In this document: positions 6,769 to 9,178 of the stretch, one piece after another
Numbering within the stretch: position 1 is the stretch's first letter
Layout of the letters: the number at the start of each line of letters is the position of its first letter
Assembly: GCA_002328625.1 (NCBI GenBank)
Contig: DCVC01000160.1
Location: 1-9,178 of the forward strand
Direction: 5' to 3'
Length of the DNA stretch: 9,178 nt
DNA from: Bacteroidales bacterium UBA2198
GTDB lineage: Bacteria > Bacteroidota > Bacteroidia > Bacteroidales > VadinHA17
Notes under the pieces: generated by a model
Told to the model about the DNA's origin: nothing
What the model saw: the letters and a program-made list of their open reading frames with translations, nothing else
Database searches by the model: none
Translations under genes and position numbers: made by a program

Positions 6769-6801
6769 AAGATTCTGAAATTTGTGCAAATATAGAAAAA
6801 A

Positions 6802-7677
6802 TCATGTTCCCGGGTTGGGAAGATTCTTAGTCTTTAATGCACTGATTTCAGCATTGAACTTATCGATCAGAAGTCTGGTCACCCTTCCGGGTACCCCTTC
6901 TCCGATAATGTTCCCGCCAACATCAATGACAGGTGTTATTTCGGCAGAGGAATTTGTAATAAACGCTTCCTGAGCAAACCTTAGTCTCTTTTCTTCCAGA
7001 GCCTCTTCTCTTACATTTATACCGGATTCCTGTGTAATCCGCAGTACATTTTTACGGGTGACACCTGAAAGCACCCAATTTGATTCCGGATGTGTATAAA
7101 GGGTCCCATCCATAACAAAAAAGATATTTGAGCGAGTTCCTTCTGTTATAAATCCGTTACGAACAAAAATACATTCCTTCAATCCATTCTCATATGCTTC
7201 CTGGAAACAGATGGTGTTGGCAAGAAGAGCCACAGACTTAATATCGCATCTGGCCCATCTGATGTCCTCTTTTAACATTACTTTTATTCCAGGCTCTGTG
7301 CTGGCATTATCAGGGATAAAACCCCATGCACATGCATAAACTGTCGGACTGACCTCGGGTGACGGGAAATGATGAGTGCGTTTTGCCACACCTCTGGTCA
7401 CCTGGAAATATACCAATGAAGATTGGTTTAACAAGTTGTTGTGCTTAATAAGATCATGTGCGATTGAAGGAAAGAGATCTGACTCGGCCCAGTTTATCCT
7501 CAGTTCTCGCATGCTTCTTTTAAGCCTGATATGGTGGCTGCTCATGTCGTAAAAAAATCCTTCATACCATCTCACAACTTCATATATTCCATCTGCAAGA
7601 AGGAAACCCCTGTCATCAGGGCTGACCTTTATCTCTTCTTTTGGCTTGAATTTTCCGTTAAAATATACTATTTCCAT
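6802..7677 (-). CDS. Class IV PLP aminotransferase, probably D-amino acid transaminase
   Basis: A 291-residue fold-type IV PLP enzyme that moves amino groups between amino acids and 2-oxo acids. It is close to Bacillus D-amino acid transaminase: DRGFLLADGIYEVV at 22-35, Arg51, YFQVTRG at 90-96, KRTHHFP at 99-105, EDIRWARCDIKS at 137-148, TEGTRSN at 178-184, YTHP, then SGVTRKNV and SSAEITPVI. Lys147 is the expected PLP lysine and Glu179 the residue facing the pyridine nitrogen. Tyr32, Arg100 and His102 match the Tyr31/Arg98/His100 set that holds the substrate carboxylate in the Bacillus enzyme, which supports D-amino acid use over branched-chain or 4-amino-4-deoxychorismate activity. The ATG lies inside the last codons of fucK (10-bp overlap), so translation is probably coupled. 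Making D-Glu or D-Ala for peptidoglycan, or using D-amino acids as nutrients, are both possible. Family is sure; substrate is inferred. Confidence 0.88.
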   Translation of the reverse strand: MEIVYFNGKFKPKEEIKVSPDDRGFLLADGIYEVVRWYEGFFYDMSSHHIRLKRSMRELRINWAESDLFPSIAHDLIKHNNLLNQSSLVYFQVTRGVAKRTHHFPSPEVSPTVYACAWGFIPDNASTEPGIKVMLKEDIRWARCDIKSVALLANTICFQEAYENGLKECIFVRNGFITEGTRSNIFFVMDGTLYTHPESNWVLSGVTRKNVLRITQESGINVREEALEEKRLRFAQEAFITNSSAEITPVIDVGGNIIGEGVPGRVTRLLIDKFNAEISALKTKNLPNPGT

Positions 7678-9083
7678 GGTTCAATTATTTCAGTTTTATA
7701 ATCAATTACTGATCTCGCTTCTTCAGGTGAGGAATAATTACCACAGGCCGTCTGCACGAACAGCGAAGCTCCAAGCACTGTGGTCTCCTTTCTGTCAATT
7801 ATTTTTAGGGGCACTCCGGTATAATAGGCTCTCAACCTGTTCCATAACCTGTTTTTTGAACCACCTCCGACACAAAGAATGCTTTCAGTCTTGAACCCCC
7901 CAGCTTTTTCAAGTGCTTCCTTTCCGGCAACAAGTCTTTCCGAGAGCGCCTCCAGAATAGCTCTGAATATTTCATCACGTGTCGATTCCATAGTCAGACC
8001 AAGAATCTGACCCTCCGGCTTACCCTTAAGCTCTTCATAGAACCTGGGAATAACCTTAACCCCATTACAACCAGGAGGAACTTTTTCAGCACCTGATATC
8101 ATAAAATTATAAACGTCATTCTCTATATCACCGTAGAGATTTCTTCTGGCCCATTCAAGCACTCCTGAGGCTATCCACTGGTTGCCGATATTATACAAGC
8201 CAGGTCTGGAATCAAGCTCGGTGGTAATTGCCATTTCAAGCTGTTCTTTTCCCGATTTATAACTTTCTGATCTTACCATAAGTATTTCCCAGGTGCCTGA
8301 ACTCAGAACAGGCTGATTCTTCTCAGCTCCTGAACCGAAAACCGCAAACTGGGTGTCGTGACCGGTAGCTGTTACAGGGATTCCCGCAGGAAGCGCTGTC
8401 TCTAATGAGGCTTTTTCCGAGATCCTTCCTATTATTGTTCCTGCCTCAACCGGAGTCCCCATTTTCTCTATGGGGAACCCGGTTTTTAACATGATATTCT
8501 CTGAAAATTTCCTTGACGAAAGACCAGTCATCATTGATGTACCCGCCATAGTAGTATCGTTCACCATCTCTCCTGAAAGAAGAAATGAGAATATTGAGGG
8601 AAGGAATAAAAATCTGTAACTTTTTTCGACTATTTCCGGTTTCTGTTCGATAAACCAGATGAGCTTATTTATTGTATTAAAGGTAAATGGCAGAACACCG
8701 GTTTCGTTATACAGGTCATAGAGAGGGATATATTTCCCTATATTTGACATAATCGGATTTGTTCTTTCGCACTGCCAGGAGATAACAGGGTAAAGCATTT
8801 TACCTGATCTGTCAAACAGTGTCCCATCAACACCGAAAGTAGTGACAGTTACTCCTGCAATATTCTCAGACTTTAATTGGTTTACAATCTTTCGTGACCC
8901 AAGGCACATTTTACTCCAGATCTCATTTACATCCCAGATACGGTATGTAGGATAGAAAGGATCGGGTTGTGTATTGTTTGGGGATGATTCTGATGCCAGA
9001 ATATCACCTCTGCTGTCAAGAGCGATGACTCTTACGTTCGTTGCCCCGCAGTCGAATACTATAACGATATCTCCTTTTGGCAT
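7668..9083 (-). CDS. fucK: L-fuculokinase (FGGY carbohydrate kinase)
   Basis: This 471-residue protein should phosphorylate L-fuculose to L-fuculose 1-phosphate with ATP in the cytoplasm, the second step of L-fucose breakdown after the isomerase and before the aldolase. It resembles E. coli FucK along its length: the phosphate-binding loop FDCGATNVR at 10-18, TTFGVDG at 81-87, MAGTS at 179-183, GHDTQFA at 241-247 with Asp243 as the probable catalytic base of FGGY kinases, SSGTWEILMVRS at 261-272, ASGVLEW at 305-311 and the glycine-rich GGGSKN at 406-411. Length is normal for the family (E. coli about 480). The ATG at 9083 gives MPKGDIVIVFDCG, which aligns with the E. coli start. No fucI, fucA or regulator is in view; they may lie to the right. 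The related rhamnulokinase is the main alternative, but the TTFGVDG, GHDTQF and SGTWEILMVRS wording favours fuculokinase. Confidence 0.9.
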   Translation of the reverse strand: MPKGDIVIVFDCGATNVRVIALDSRGDILASESSPNNTQPDPFYPTYRIWDVNEIWSKMCLGSRKIVNQLKSENIAGVTVTTFGVDGTLFDRSGKMLYPVISWQCERTNPIMSNIGKYIPLYDLYNETGVLPFTFNTINKLIWFIEQKPEIVEKSYRFLFLPSIFSFLLSGEMVNDTTMAGTSMMTGLSSRKFSENIMLKTGFPIEKMGTPVEAGTIIGRISEKASLETALPAGIPVTATGHDTQFAVFGSGAEKNQPVLSSGTWEILMVRSESYKSGKEQLEMAITTELDSRPGLYNIGNQWIASGVLEWARRNLYGDIENDVYNFMISGAEKVPPGCNGVKVIPRFYEELKGKPEGQILGLTMESTRDEIFRAILEALSERLVAGKEALEKAGGFKTESILCVGGGSKNRLWNRLRAYYTGVPLKIIDRKETTVLGASLFVQTACGNYSSPEEARSVIDYKTEIIEPWK

Positions 9084-9100
9084 AAAAGATGAAATGCAAA

Positions 9101-9178
9101 TTATCCCATGTCTTTAAGGAAAGACATTGATGCTCCGGCGGCGATCAGAGCAATGATATAGATAGATAAGACTATTAT
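9101..9178 (-). CDS. C-terminal end of a membrane protein, possibly a sugar permease (5' end outside window)
   Basis: On the minus strand an open frame enters from the right edge and runs 25 codons to a TAA stop at 9101-9103. The visible piece is a hydrophobic stretch (two Ile, Val, Leu, then Tyr-Ile-Ile-Ala-Leu-Ile-Ala-Ala) followed by a short tail ending SFLKDMG. This is what the last transmembrane helix and cytoplasmic tail of a transporter look like. The stop lies 17 bp before the fucK start, so the two genes are probably co-transcribed. Because fucK genes often travel with a fucose permease, a sugar transporter is a reasonable guess. The tail does not match any FucP or RhaT ending that I can recall, so the family stays open. 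Confidence 0.6.
   Translation of the reverse strand: MIVLSIYIIALIAAGASMSFLKDMG

Noticed and set aside
6769..6789. Seven extra residues at the lysS N-terminus from a TTG start at 6789
   Set aside because: Known Bacteroidota LysS proteins start at about the ATG at 6768; the extension has no ribosome binding site and no conserved residues.
7646..7894. 82-codon plus-strand frame across the fucK/aminotransferase junction
   Set aside because: Both minus-strand genes continue with conserved motifs through this region, so the frame is a shadow.

Overview
The window looks like a chromosomal segment of a member of the Bacteroidota. The clearest sign is the lysyl-tRNA synthetase, which carries the roughly 75-residue C-terminal extension and the N-terminal wording (SEQEQIRRESLAELR, then GINPYPAAEY) that I associate with Bacteroidota LysS. 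Supporting signs are AT-rich spacers, few Shine-Dalgarno sequences, and two candidate promoters of the TTTG / TAnnTTTG type. No plasmid, phage, CRISPR, rRNA or tRNA signal was seen. The exact genus cannot be told from this sequence.

Every gene I can support lies on the minus strand, so transcription runs from the right edge to the left. From the right edge: the last 25 codons of a membrane protein (9101-9178); an L-fuculokinase (fucK, 7668-9083); a class IV aminotransferase close to D-amino acid transaminase (6802-7677), whose start overlaps the end of fucK by 10 bp; and lysS (5035-6768). Spacings of 17, -10 and 33 bp suggest one transcript that joins sugar catabolism, amino-acid chemistry and translation. 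After a 143-bp spacer with a candidate promoter comes a DUF4956 membrane protein (4295-4891). After a 129-bp spacer with a second candidate promoter comes a 689-residue membrane-anchored protein with a FlgO/TolB-like domain and TPR repeats (2096-4165). The left part holds a small 65-76 residue protein (1814-2044) and a B12-binding-type radical SAM enzyme (119-1711). The first 118 bases are non-coding or carry only the start of a gene cut by the edge.

Most of the window is ordinary core and accessory metabolism. The part most worth a second look is 1711-2096. A small orphan protein sits directly upstream of an orphan B12/radical SAM enzyme, and the pair of spacers around it carries a perfect 14-bp inverted repeat. 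One arm follows the TPR gene stop and the other lies over the region 14-27 nt before the radical SAM start codon. This could be the ends of a small insertion or a long-range RNA switch. It is a lead, not a demonstrated system. There is no gene-free stretch above 300 bp; the longest spacers are 143, 129, 118 and 102 bp and are described in the entries.
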